Assembly (NCBI RefSeq): GCF_016862095.1
Contig: NZ_BOMH01000002.1
Span: forward strand, 186,001-250,000
DNA: 64,000 bases
DNA from: Actinoplanes cyaneus
GTDB taxonomy: Bacteria; Actinomycetota; Actinomycetes; Mycobacteriales; Micromonosporaceae
Direction of reading: 5' to 3'
Every line of letters begins with the position of its first letter. The stretch's first letter is position 1. Below the pieces are notes generated by a model, which was given only the letters and a program-made list of their open reading frames with translations, was not told where the DNA came from and searched no databases. Of the stretch, positions 1 through 7,553 are shown in pieces. The position numbers and the translations under genes were made by a program.

Positions 1-1
1 G

Positions 2-208
2 ATCCAGTTCCTGATCCTCTACACGGTCGGCGAAGAGGCGTTGCAGGCCGCGGCGGAGGACATCGGCGCGGCTCTGCGAGACGGCGCCCTGCCCGTCGGC
101 TCCGAGCACGGCCTGCCCCTGCACCACTTCCCGCTCGCCGAGACGGCCGCGGCCCACGACGCCGTCGAGCAGGGCGCCGTCGGCAAGGTCCTGATCACCC
201 TCGGCTGA
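2..208 (+). CDS. NADPH:quinone / zinc-type oxidoreductase, C-terminal fragment
   Basis: Only the last 68 codons are in the window; the gene begins to the left of base 1. The peptide ends in a pattern typical of medium-chain dehydrogenase/reductases of the quinone oxidoreductase group: an ILYT segment, an alanine-rich helix, then a segment reading LPLHHFPLAETAAAHDAVE, and a final GKVLITLG strand. In that family this segment closes the catalytic domain after the Rossmann NADPH fold. Substrate cannot be inferred from this part. The family call is fairly secure; the exact subfamily is not. Confidence 0.75.
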   Translation: MQFLILYTVGEEALQAAAEDIGAALRDGALPVGSEHGLPLHHFPLAETAAAHDAVEQGAVGKVLITLG

Positions 209-215
209 CCCGCTC

Positions 216-497
216 CTAGCCGCGCGCCCGCTGCTCGGGATTCGGCGGCCGGTTCTCGATCAGCGGGTCGGCGACCCGCGGCGGCGCTTCTCCAGCATGC
301 CGGTACTGGCGGGTATGGTCGTGCTCGACCTGCCGCCGGGCCCTCTTGTATGCGGCCTGGGCCCGGATCGGCTCGATGTCGAACAGCACCGCGAAGAAGA
401 TGCCCGCGGCCAGCGTGAGCCCGGCTGTGGCACAGTTTCCGGGACCTGGTGGCGAGGAGGGCGAATCCGCTGCCCGTCGATGAGATTCGGACAACAC
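216..497 (-). CDS. Small hypothetical protein with one possible membrane segment
   Basis: An open frame of 93 codons converges on the oxidoreductase fragment with its stop 7 bases away. A hydrophobic stretch (LTLAAGIFFAVLF, about residues 27-39) is followed by a basic, His/Arg-rich tail, which looks more like a small membrane-anchored protein than random high-GC translation. No clear ribosome site precedes the first ATG, and a later start just before the hydrophobic stretch is possible. I recognise no family. Bases 498-739, between it and the next gene, contain nothing I can identify except the promoter region of the cyclase. Confidence 0.35.
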   Translation of the reverse strand: MLSESHRRAADSPSSPPGPGNCATAGLTLAAGIFFAVLFDIEPIRAQAAYKRARRQVEHDHTRQYRHAGEAPPRVADPLIENRPPNPEQRARG

Positions 498-739
498 GGC
501 CGCCTTCAGTCAGATAACAGGCACGTGCGCTCCTGGCGACTGATGGGCAAAATCGGTCACACGCCGGGTGGCTGAGCGCCGGCGGCGGCACGGCCGCACG
601 AAAAGCTTGGGAGGGCGCGGTTGATGGCGTACCCGGGAAGGGTTTGAATCTCGGGGTCGATGGCCGGTCAGCATCCGGTTGTTCTCAGGACGGTGGGGAG
701 CGGACCGATGGTGATCTCAGCTTCCAGGAGGAGGAACGG

Positions 740-2365
740 ATGACCGTCGGCCATGCGCCCGAGACCGTCGAACTGCTGGCCAGGGCCGAGGAGTTGCGCC
801 GGGCCGGGGATTACCGGGCGGGGTGCGAGACCGCGCGGCGGGCCGCGGACCTGGCGCGCGCGGCCGGTGACGGCGCGGGGCAGGCGGAGGCGCTGCGGTC
901 GCTCGCGAACCAACTGCTGCGGATCGGCCGGCAGGAGGAGGCGGTCAGCGCGTGCCGTCAGGCGGTCGCCGAACTGGAGGCGCTGAACGACGGCGCCGGT
1001 ATCTGCCGGGTGCTGACCCTGCAGGCGATGCCGCTGCGTGACCTGGGCATGCACGAGGAGGCCCTGGAGGTGCTGGCGCGGGCGCGCGACATCGCGCAGT
1101 CGCTCGGAGACCAGGACCTGCTCTACTGGGTGCACAACCGGACCGGTGTGGTGCACGGCAGCATGGGCGAGCATGCGCTGAGCAACACCTATCTGTCGCA
1201 GGCGCTCACGATGGCGACCGGGATGGACGACGAGGCCCGGTTCTGCATCCTGAACAACATCGGCGACAACGCGACGTACGAGGTGCCGCGCCTGCGCCGC
1301 CTCGGCGCCGTCGAGCAGGCCGAGGAGATGCTGGTCAACGCTCTCACCTGGGTGGCCGAGGCGCTACGGCTGGCACGGGCGGCCGGCAACCCGTTCCGGG
1401 AGTCGCTGAGCCTGGACAACTACGGGGTGCTGCTGGCGCTCGCCGGCGACCTGGACGCCGCGGCCGCGCAGCTGGAGCAGTCCCGGGTGATCGCGGTGGA
1501 CGCCGGTTACTGGTCGCTGGAGTCGTCCGCGCTGCAGCACCAGGCGCGGCTGCGGCTGCTGCGTGGTGAGCACGAGGCCGCGGTGGACGGGTTGCGGCTG
1601 GCGCTGGACCGGGCGCGGCGGGTCGGCGAGAAGCCGATGGTGATGGAGATCCTGCGGGAGCTGTCCGAGGCGTACGAGCAGGTCGGCGACTTCCGGGAGG
1701 CGCTGCGCTGCTACCGCGATTTCCACGACCTGGAGCGCGAGCTGCACAACCAGGTCGCCGCGGCGAAGGCGCGGATGGCGGCGCACCACTTCGAGCTCGA
1801 CAACGCGCGCCTCGAGGCCGAGAACGCGCGCCTCGAGGCGGAGCTGCACCGCACGTCGATGGTGGAGCTCGCCGCCGCGAACGCGGTATGGCAGCGGCAG
1901 GCGACCGAGGACGCGCTGACCGGGCTGCCGAACCGGCGCTCGGTCGACGAACGGCTCCCCGCGCTGGCCGCCGGGTCCGCGCCGCTCGCCGTCGCACTGG
2001 CCGACGTGGACCTGTTCAAACAGGTCAACGACCGGTTCGGGCACCCGGTCGGCGACGAGGTGCTGCGGCGGATCGCGGCGATCTTCCTCGACGGTGTGCG
2101 GGACACCGACCTGGTCGCGCGGCTCGGCGGTGAGGAGTTCCTGGTCGCGCTGAGCGGGTTACGGGCGCAGGAGGCCCGGGCCGCCTGCGATCTGCTGCGG
2201 GCCCGGGTCGCCGGGTACCCGTGGGAGCAGATCGCCGAAGGGCTGAGCGTGACCATCAGTTTCGGGGTCGCCGACTCGACCGGCGCGGATCTCGGGCTGG
2301 GGCTGGCCGACCAGCGGCTCTACGAGGCGAAACGGGCCGGCCGCAACCGCGTCCACGCTCACTGA
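740..2365 (+). CDS. TPR-GGDEF diguanylate cyclase
   Basis: A predicted cytoplasmic enzyme of 541 residues that makes cyclic di-GMP from two GTP. The first 350 residues are helical TPR-like repeats. A charged coiled coil with repeated LEAEN/ARLEAE heptads follows (about 355-390), then a GGDEF domain. The signature is GGEEF at 463-467, compatible with activity. RDTD at 454-457 lies exactly five residues before it, which is the RxxD inhibitory site for product feedback. No transmembrane segment is seen, so input probably comes by protein binding to the TPRs. The ATG at 740 is chosen because an AGGAGGAGG ribosome site precedes it; the frame is open further upstream without one. Confidence 0.9.
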   Translation: MTVGHAPETVELLARAEELRRAGDYRAGCETARRAADLARAAGDGAGQAEALRSLANQLLRIGRQEEAVSACRQAVAELEALNDGAGICRVLTLQAMPLRDLGMHEEALEVLARARDIAQSLGDQDLLYWVHNRTGVVHGSMGEHALSNTYLSQALTMATGMDDEARFCILNNIGDNATYEVPRLRRLGAVEQAEEMLVNALTWVAEALRLARAAGNPFRESLSLDNYGVLLALAGDLDAAAAQLEQSRVIAVDAGYWSLESSALQHQARLRLLRGEHEAAVDGLRLALDRARRVGEKPMVMEILRELSEAYEQVGDFREALRCYRDFHDLERELHNQVAAAKARMAAHHFELDNARLEAENARLEAELHRTSMVELAAANAVWQRQATEDALTGLPNRRSVDERLPALAAGSAPLAVALADVDLFKQVNDRFGHPVGDEVLRRIAAIFLDGVRDTDLVARLGGEEFLVALSGLRAQEARAACDLLRARVAGYPWEQIAEGLSVTISFGVADSTGADLGLGLADQRLYEAKRAGRNRVHAH

Positions 2366-2384
2366 GCCCGCGGCCGCGACGCTG

Positions 2385-3599
2385 TCACGCCGAGTGGCCG
2401 TCCGGGCGGACCAGGCCGGCGTCGGTCGAGACGTGCCGGCCTGTCCGCAACCGTTCGAAGAGGCGGCTGCCGTCGTCGAACCGCAGGTCGCGGACGCGGC
2501 GCCCGGTCGCGTAGGCGACGTCGAGCCCGGACAACCGCTCGGCCAGCAGCCGTGACATGTCGGGCGCCGTGGCGATCAACTCGCTGAGCAGCGCCCGCAG
2601 TGCCTGCCCCTCCGGGGTGTAGGCGGTCATCAGCGCGGTCTGCGCCCGGGTGTGCCGCAGCAGTGCCGCGCCGACCGGGTGCCGCTCCTCGTGGTAGGTG
2701 TCGAGCAGCTCCTCGCCGGCCCGCCCGGTGATCACGGCGGCCAGTTTCCAGCCGAGGTTGTGGGCGTCCTGGATGCCGACGTTCATGCCCACGCCGCCGG
2801 CCGGGAAGTGCTGGTGGGCGGCGTCCCCGGCCAGGAACACCCGGCCCGCCCGGTAGGTGGTGGCCTGCCGGGTGGCGTTGCCGAACCGGGACAGCCAGAC
2901 CGGGTCGCGCATGCCGAAGTCGGTGCCGGCGACCCGTCGTACCGTCGCGCGGAACTCCGGGAAGGTGAGCTCCCCCGGCCATTCCGGGCGGTTGGTCGCG
3001 GGATCGGCGCCGACCAGCCGGGAGACGCCGCCGCCGAGGGGCACGATCATCAGGCCACCGTGCGGCCCGGCGAGGTTGGCGACGCCGTGCGGGGGTGGCG
3101 CGTCGAGAACGACGTCCCCGAGCCATCCCCAGGTGGTCGCGCCGGTGCCGGCGAAGTCGATGCCGGCGGCCGCGCGGATCGTGCTGCGGACGCCGTCGCA
3201 GCCGACGACGTACGACGCGTCGGGAATCCCGGTCACCCGGTGACCGCGCTCGACGACCGCCCCGAGCGAGCGAGCGCGGTCCTCGAGGATCTCCTCGGTG
3301 CGGGCCTGCGGCAGGGCGAGCGTGAACGGGTAGGGCGTGTCCAGCCCGGCGAAGTCCATCCGGTCGGGCAGCCCGCCGAAATGGCCGTTCGGAATGCGCG
3401 TCCCCTCGGCGAGGAACGTCTCCGCCATTCCCCGGGAATCGAAGATCTCGAGGGTACGCGGATGGATCGTCAACGCCTTCGAATGTGCATCCCGTTCCTC
3501 GCGCGCCTCCAGCACGGTGACGCGCGCCCCGCCCAGCCGCAGCTCACCGGCGAGCCACAACCCGGTCGGGCCGGCGCCCACGATCACGACCTCACTCAT
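2385..3599 (-). CDS. FAD-dependent aromatic monooxygenase (PHBH/rifampicin-hydroxylase type)
   Basis: A 404-residue flavoprotein of the group A hydroxylase family, which inserts one oxygen atom into an aromatic or polyketide substrate using NAD(P)H. The N-terminal dinucleotide fold carries VGAGPTGLWLAG. The second flavin motif reads FLAGDAAHQHFPAGGVGMN, followed by a DAHNLGWKL helix. It is shorter than Rox or TetX-like enzymes with a C-terminal thioredoxin-like domain, which is absent. The start is an ATG with GAGGAGG eight bases before it. It is divergent from a TetR regulator with two palindromes between them, so it is probably induced by a small molecule such as its substrate. Substrate is unknown; antibiotic inactivation is possible but unproven. 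Confidence 0.88.
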   Translation of the reverse strand: MSEVVIVGAGPTGLWLAGELRLGGARVTVLEAREERDAHSKALTIHPRTLEIFDSRGMAETFLAEGTRIPNGHFGGLPDRMDFAGLDTPYPFTLALPQARTEEILEDRARSLGAVVERGHRVTGIPDASYVVGCDGVRSTIRAAAGIDFAGTGATTWGWLGDVVLDAPPPHGVANLAGPHGGLMIVPLGGGVSRLVGADPATNRPEWPGELTFPEFRATVRRVAGTDFGMRDPVWLSRFGNATRQATTYRAGRVFLAGDAAHQHFPAGGVGMNVGIQDAHNLGWKLAAVITGRAGEELLDTYHEERHPVGAALLRHTRAQTALMTAYTPEGQALRALLSELIATAPDMSRLLAERLSGLDVAYATGRRVRDLRFDDGSRLFERLRTGRHVSTDAGLVRPDGHSA

Positions 3600-3611
3600 C
3601 GTCGCCTCCTC

Positions 3612-3660
3612 TTGGTCACTGACCAACGATGTGCGTCGAGTAGAATTGGTCAGTGACCAA
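3612..3660. promoter_or_regulatory. Paired TetR operators and divergent promoter
   Basis: Two near-identical palindromes lie between the monooxygenase and tetR: TTGGTCACTGACCAA at 3612-3626 and TTGGTCAGTGACCAA at 3646-3660. Each is a perfect 7+1+7 inverted repeat and they differ only in the central base. Centres are 34 bp apart. A TAGAAT -10 box for tetR lies at 3641-3646 and touches the second palindrome, which contains the tetR start codon (GTG at 3653). Binding there would block tetR, and the first palindrome sits just before the monooxygenase ribosome site. This arrangement is typical of an autoregulated TetR pair; the protein-site assignment is inference. Confidence 0.85.
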
Positions 3661-4228
3661 TAGTCAAGTGGATGTGGTCCGCGCCGCTCTGGCCGTGCTG
3701 AACGATCAGGGCGCGGCGGCCGTCTCGATGCGGTCCGTCGCCGAGCGGCTCGGCGTGCGGATGAACACGGTGGTGTGGCACGCCAAGACCCGGGCGCGGC
3801 TGGCGGAGCTGATGGCCGACGCGATCGTCGCCGGGGTGTCGCTCGAGGACCTGCCGGAGCGGTGGCGGGAGCGGGCCGCCGAGATCGTCCGGCGGTACCG
3901 GCGGGCGCTGCTGGCACATCGGGACGGCGCGGCCGTCGTCGCCGGCACGTTCGCGGCCGAGCCGGCCACCCTGGATGTCGCGGAGGCGCTGATCGCGGCC
4001 CTGCTCGACGGCGGCATGCCGGAGCGGGAGGCGGCGTGGACGTGCTGGAGCCTGGTCTATCTCACGCTCGGCGTGACCCAGGAGGAGCAGGCCGCGGCCG
4101 GCCGGTTCACCCGCGATCTGGAGGTGGGTGACCGGCCGGCCCTGCGACGTGCGCTCACGTTCCTGGCCGGGGAGTCCTTCGACGACCGTTTCGAGCACGG
4201 TGTCGCACGGCTGCTGGCCGGCCCGTGA
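3653..4228 (+). CDS. TetR-family transcriptional repressor
   Basis: A 191-residue regulator with an N-terminal helix-turn-helix (SMRSVAERLGVRMNTVVWH, about residues 25-43) and a helical ligand-binding domain of the TetR class C type (WRERAAEIVRRYRRALLAH). It probably represses both itself and the divergent flavin monooxygenase through the two palindromes in the 54-bp gap. The chosen GTG start has no ribosome site but lies six bases after a TAGAAT -10 box, so the transcript is probably leaderless, and the start codon is inside an operator. A second in-frame GTG at 3668 is an alternative. It converges on the lamin-tail gene with a single base between stop codons. Confidence 0.88.
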   Translation: MTNSQVDVVRAALAVLNDQGAAAVSMRSVAERLGVRMNTVVWHAKTRARLAELMADAIVAGVSLEDLPERWRERAAEIVRRYRRALLAHRDGAAVVAGTFAAEPATLDVAEALIAALLDGGMPEREAAWTCWSLVYLTLGVTQEEQAAAGRFTRDLEVGDRPALRRALTFLAGESFDDRFEHGVARLLAGP

Positions 4229-4229
4229 G

Positions 4230-4685
4230 TCAGCAGGAGATCTTGGTGCGTCCCGCCTTCTGACCCCACTTGCAGGTGTCGTGGACCTTGCCGGCGCCGG
4301 TCTTCAGCGTCGCGGTGTCCCCGGTGTTGTTCCAGACGTAGTTGCCGGAGCCCCAGTAGAGGTTGGCCTTGCTGTTCTTGCCCTTGCCGGTGTGCAGGGT
4401 GACCTTGCCGCCCTTGCCGGCGATCGTCACGCTGCCGAACGTGTAGGTGCGGGACTTGTCGACGATCTTCCAGCCCTTCAGGTTGACCGCCTTGCCGCCG
4501 GTGTTGACCAGCTGGATCCACTCGGCGTTCAGCGACGTGTTCGAGCGGGTGTCCTTGCCGGGCGAGTCGTACTGGACGGCGGAGAACCGCAGCGCCGGCG
4601 TGGCGGCCTGGGCCGGGCCGGCGACGATCAGGACACCGCCGGCCGCGACGGCGAGTGCGCTTGCGATGGCCAGGGACGTGCGCAT
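4230..4685 (-). CDS. Secreted lamin-tail-domain (LTD) protein
   Basis: A 151-residue exported protein. A Sec signal peptide (MRTSLAIASALAVAAGG, cleavage likely after AQA near residue 27) is followed by one immunoglobulin-like lamin-tail domain. Diagnostic pieces are NAEWIQLVNTGGKAVNLKGWKI, the glycine/lysine-rich beta strands, and the WNNTGDTATLK ending. Two cysteines near the C-terminus could form a disulfide. LTDs in bacteria are found on extracellular nucleases and wall-associated proteins; here it stands alone, so a binding role is plausible but the ligand is unknown. No enzyme domain is attached. Confidence 0.85.
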   Translation of the reverse strand: MRTSLAIASALAVAAGGVLIVAGPAQAATPALRFSAVQYDSPGKDTRSNTSLNAEWIQLVNTGGKAVNLKGWKIVDKSRTYTFGSVTIAGKGGKVTLHTGKGKNSKANLYWGSGNYVWNNTGDTATLKTGAGKVHDTCKWGQKAGRTKISC

Positions 4686-4811
4686 CAGGCAATCTCCTCG
4701 ATGATCTCGGTGGAAGTCTCCGATTCTGGTGGCCCGCCGCGCCGGCCCGGCGCTGTTCGGTTCGCGTGTCCGGGTGGTTCGCGCAGCCGTTCGGATACTG
4801 TCCGCGACCGA

Positions 4812-5687
4812 TCAGGCAAGGAGCCGGCGCAACAGGACCGGTCCGGCAGGTTCGGTCAGCGAGAGGACCACCCGGACCGAACCCACACCCCTTTCCGCCG
4901 TACGACCATTGGCCTGCACCTCGATCGCGAGCAGCGGAGCATCGTCGGGCGTGACGTCGCCGAGCAGGATCGCGGCGGCGAGCGGGTCGTGCAGCGGGAT
5001 CTCGCGCACGCCGAGCAGCCGCTCGTAGCTGTCGAAGTAGACCGGCACCATGTCCGAAAGTGCCCGGTGCAGCGGCGTTCCCCCGGCACGTAGCGCGTCG
5101 ACGTCGGCAACGGTCCAGCGGTGGCGCATCGTGACGTCGAGCGGGACCAGCGTGACCGGCCACGGCGCCGCGAGGACGGCGGCGGCGGCGCCCGGGTCGT
5201 GGGCCAGGTTCGCCTCGGCGTGCGGCTGGCGGTTGCCGGGGACGCGCACCGCCCCGCCCATCACGGTGACCGACGCGACCAGCTCGGGCAGCCGCGGCTC
5301 GGCCCGGAGCGCGGCGGCCAGGTTCCCGCACGGGCCGGTGGCGAGGACGTGCAGCTCACCGGGGTGGCGCCGGGCAAGGTCGACGAGCAGTTCCACGGCC
5401 GTACGCCCGATCGGGTCCTCTCCCGGCGGAAGACCGACCCCGCCGGCGCCGTTGCCGCCGTGGACCGCGACCACCGAGCCGGGATGCTCGCCGGACCCGA
5501 TCGCGACCGGGATGCCCGTGACGCCGGCCAGCGCGAGGACGCCGAGCGTGTTCGCCGCGGCCTGCGGGGCGGTGGTGTTGCCGTTGACCGTGCCGATGCC
5601 GGCGAGCGTGGCGTCCGGGTGGGCCAGCAGGTAGGCGATGGCGATCGCGTCGTCGATGCCCGTGTCGCAGTCGAGGTAGATCAGCAT
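4812..5687 (-). CDS. Nucleoside hydrolase (inosine-uridine preferring family)
   Basis: A 291-residue enzyme that hydrolyses the N-glycosidic bond of ribonucleosides for salvage. The N-terminus carries the calcium-binding motif DxDxGxDD as DCDTGIDDAIAI (residues 6-17). Further family signs are GNTT, the VTVMGGAVRVPGN strand-loop, EANLAHDPGAA, and the late segment DPLAAA. Length matches the family (about 300). The ATG at 5687 is chosen because the fold begins immediately after it and GAGGAAC precedes it. It stands alone, divergent from the pectate lyase. Base specificity cannot be read from sequence. Confidence 0.9.
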   Translation of the reverse strand: MLIYLDCDTGIDDAIAIAYLLAHPDATLAGIGTVNGNTTAPQAAANTLGVLALAGVTGIPVAIGSGEHPGSVVAVHGGNGAGGVGLPPGEDPIGRTAVELLVDLARRHPGELHVLATGPCGNLAAALRAEPRLPELVASVTVMGGAVRVPGNRQPHAEANLAHDPGAAAAVLAAPWPVTLVPLDVTMRHRWTVADVDALRAGGTPLHRALSDMVPVYFDSYERLLGVREIPLHDPLAAAILLGDVTPDDAPLLAIEVQANGRTAERGVGSVRVVLSLTEPAGPVLLRRLLA

Positions 5688-5836
5688 GTTCCTCGTTCTA
5701 CAGATGCTGCACCACCGGCGCGACCCCGGTCGTGCCACGAACGCGCAGGTCAGCGTGAACCGGTTAAGGCCACGCCGGAAACACTCCGGAAATCAGTCAT
5801 TGACAGACCTGGATGCCACGCCTAGCTTCAGCCCGA

Positions 5837-5850
5837 GGAAAGCGCTTACC
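5837..5850. promoter_or_regulatory. LacI-type operator upstream of the pectate lyase
   Basis: The sequence GGAAAGCGCTTACC is an inverted repeat with one mismatch around a central CG. It closely matches the GAAAGCGCTTTC consensus bound by many actinobacterial LacI-family regulators of polysaccharide use. It ends 46 bases before the lyase start, suitable for repression in the absence of pectic sugars. No LacI gene is in the window, so the cognate regulator is unknown. Confidence 0.55.
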
Positions 5851-5895
5851 TGCACGTGGACTCACCTGCCCCGTCCCCCAACGGAGGAAACCCCC

Positions 5896-6858
5896 ATGTC
5901 CCCGTCACGTCGCACCGTCCTCGCCGCGGCCACCGCCGGCGTCCTCGCCTCGGCCGGCGGCCTCGCCGTCGGCCAGGCCACGCCGGCGTTCGCCGCCGAA
6001 TCCAGCCCGGTCGGCTTCGCCTCCCTCAACGGCGGCACCACCGGCGGCTCGTCCGGCACCGTCGTCACCGTCACCACCGCCTCCGCACTCAAGTCGGCGC
6101 TCAGCTCCGGCACGTCGCAGACCGTCCGGGTCTCCGGCCTGATCACGATCTCCGGCATGTACGGCGTCGCCTCGAACAAGACGGTCATCGGCGTCGGCTC
6201 CGGCTCCGGGATCACCGGCGGCGGCCTCAACCTCTCCGGCGTCCGGAACGTGATCCTCCGCAACCTCGTGTTCAAGAACGCCGCCGACGACTCGATCAAC
6301 GTACAGAGCGGCAGCACCAACATCTGGATCGACCACAACGACCTGTCGAACGGCTACGACGGGCTGATCGACATCAAGCGCGGCTCGGACTTCGTCACGG
6401 TCTCCTGGAACCACCTGCACAACCACGACAAGTCCATGCTGCTCGGGCACAGTGACGACAACAGCGCCCAGGACCTCGGGCACCTGCGCGTCACCTACGT
6501 CCACAACTGGTTCGACGGGACCAACCAGCGGCACCCGCGGGTCCGGTTCGCCAACCCGGTCCACGTGCTCAACAACTACTACAGCAACGTCGGCTCGTAC
6601 GGCGTGGCGTCCACCGAGAACGCGGGCGTCTTCGTCGAACGCAACTACTTCGAGAACGTCGCGCATCCGACGGTCACCCAGACCGGGGACTCCGACGCCG
6701 GGAACCTCAAGGTGCTGAACAACTACAAGGTCAACTCGGGGGCGGAGGAGGTACGCAACGGGGCTTCCGTGGCGGCGATCCCGTACTCGTACACGCCGGA
6801 GGCGAACACTTCCGTCAAGGCCACGGTCACGGCGGGAGCCGGCACCGGCAAGATCTGA
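5896..6858 (+). CDS. Secreted pectate lyase, polysaccharide lyase family 1
   Basis: A 320-residue exported beta-helix enzyme that cleaves polygalacturonate by beta-elimination using calcium. The N-terminus is a twin-arginine signal (SRRTVLAAATAG, then a hydrophobic stretch and AFA cleavage near residue 33), implying folded export by Tat. Family 1 signatures are WIDHNDLSNGYDGLIDIKRG, VTVSWNHLHNHDKSMLLGHSD and WFDGTNQRHPRVR; the last contains the catalytic arginine context. The start is set by GGAGGAAA eight bases upstream. No carbohydrate-binding module is attached. A LacI-type palindrome precedes it and a strong hairpin terminator follows. Confidence 0.92.
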   Translation: MSPSRRTVLAAATAGVLASAGGLAVGQATPAFAAESSPVGFASLNGGTTGGSSGTVVTVTTASALKSALSSGTSQTVRVSGLITISGMYGVASNKTVIGVGSGSGITGGGLNLSGVRNVILRNLVFKNAADDSINVQSGSTNIWIDHNDLSNGYDGLIDIKRGSDFVTVSWNHLHNHDKSMLLGHSDDNSAQDLGHLRVTYVHNWFDGTNQRHPRVRFANPVHVLNNYYSNVGSYGVASTENAGVFVERNYFENVAHPTVTQTGDSDAGNLKVLNNYKVNSGAEEVRNGASVAAIPYSYTPEANTSVKATVTAGAGTGKI

Positions 6859-6871
6859 CGTTCCGCACTCC

Positions 6872-6908
6872 GACGGCGCCCGCCCCTCATCCCCAGGCGG
6901 GCGCCGTC
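6872..6908 (+). terminator. Intrinsic terminator after the pectate lyase
   Basis: A perfect 13-bp stem (GACGGCGCCCGCC at 6872-6884 pairing with 6896-6908) encloses an 11-base loop and begins 14 bases after the lyase stop. There is no U-tract, as is common for actinobacterial terminators. Confidence 0.75.
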
Positions 6909-7179
6909 CCCCGTCCCGCCCCAGCCCCGCCGCGCACGACCCAGCCGCGCCTCCCGCCCCACCGCCGCCCGCACAACTCAGCCGCGCTCGCGCGCCCGCG
7001 CCAACCTCACGACCCAGCCGCGCTCGCGCCCCAGCCCCGCCGCGCAACGCCACGACCCAGCCGCGCCTCCGGCCCCAGCCCCGCCGCGAGACGCCGCCAC
7101 CACTCACGACTCAGCGGAGCCTCCGGCCCCGCTGCGCGACGCCGCCACCACTCACGGCCCAGCCGCGGGTTGCGCCCTC
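6909..7179. repeat. Degenerate GC-rich repeat region
   Basis: About 270 bases of pyrimidine-rich sequence made of imperfect copies of phrases such as CGACCCAGCCGCGC and CCCCAGCCCCGCCGCG, plus a direct repeat GACGCCGCCACCACTCACG seen twice about 50 bases apart. Open frames through it are repeats of Pro/Arg/Ala and are not credible genes. It lies between the convergent pectate lyase and kinase genes, immediately before two long hairpins. Confidence 0.7.
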
Positions 7180-7232
7180 GGCTGGTTCTCATGGGCGTTA
7201 TGAGGCACGAATAACGCCCATGAGAACCAGCC
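7180..7232. repeat. Long hairpin repeat, copy 1
   Basis: A perfect 22-bp stem (7180-7201 with 7211-7232) closes a 9-base loop GAGGCACGA. The outer stem begins GGCTGGTTCTCA. Copies 2 (7286-7336) and 3 (54566-54622) have the same loop, the same loop-closing AT pairs and matching outer stems, while inner stem bases differ in compensated pairs. No ribosome site or gene is associated. It may act in RNA (terminator, stability element) or as a DNA cruciform or mobile palindrome. Confidence 0.9.
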
Positions 7233-7285
7233 GGAACCTGGAGTCGCGGCTGGGCGCCGGTACGGCACGCGATGCGGCTTCTTCC

Positions 7286-7336
7286 GCTGGTTCTCACGGT
7301 CGTCATGAGGCACGAATGACGACCGTGAGAACCAGC
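7286..7336. repeat. Long hairpin repeat, copy 2
   Basis: A perfect 21-bp stem (7286-7306 with 7316-7336) around the same loop GAGGCACGA at 7307-7315. Relative to copy 1 the inner stem reads ACGGTCGTCAT instead of ATGGGCGTTAT. All three differing positions are changed on both arms so that pairing is kept. Copies 1 and 2 are in the same orientation, 106 bases apart. Confidence 0.9.
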
Positions 7337-7553
7337 TTGGAGCGGGACGCGCGGCCGGGGCATTGCCAGGCCACGGGCTCGCGTGGGCTCTGACCGCGCC
7401 CCGCCACGGAGGCCGCCCTTGCGGCCTGAGCGTTCAGGGCGCGCCGGCGCCCTGCTCAGGCCGGAAGGGTCCCCGCGGGAGCAGCGGAGAAGGACCACAG
7501 CGGAGGCAGGAAATGATGAATGTGATCTTGAGAGGTTCGGATGATGCGGTGCG
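7337..7553. other. Intergenic region between hairpin repeats and kinase
   Basis: About 215 bases with no credible gene on either strand. It lies downstream of the kinase stop and of the lyase, so it should hold the 3' end of the kinase transcript. I see GC-rich short inverted phrases (such as GGCCGCCCTTGCGGCC near 7409) but no single clear terminator. Confidence 0.4.

Noticed and set aside
7007..7498. A minus-strand open frame over the two hairpins
   Set aside because: Its translation follows the DNA repeats (recurrent GSHGR.SC phrases come from the hairpin stems) and there is no ribosome site or -10 box.
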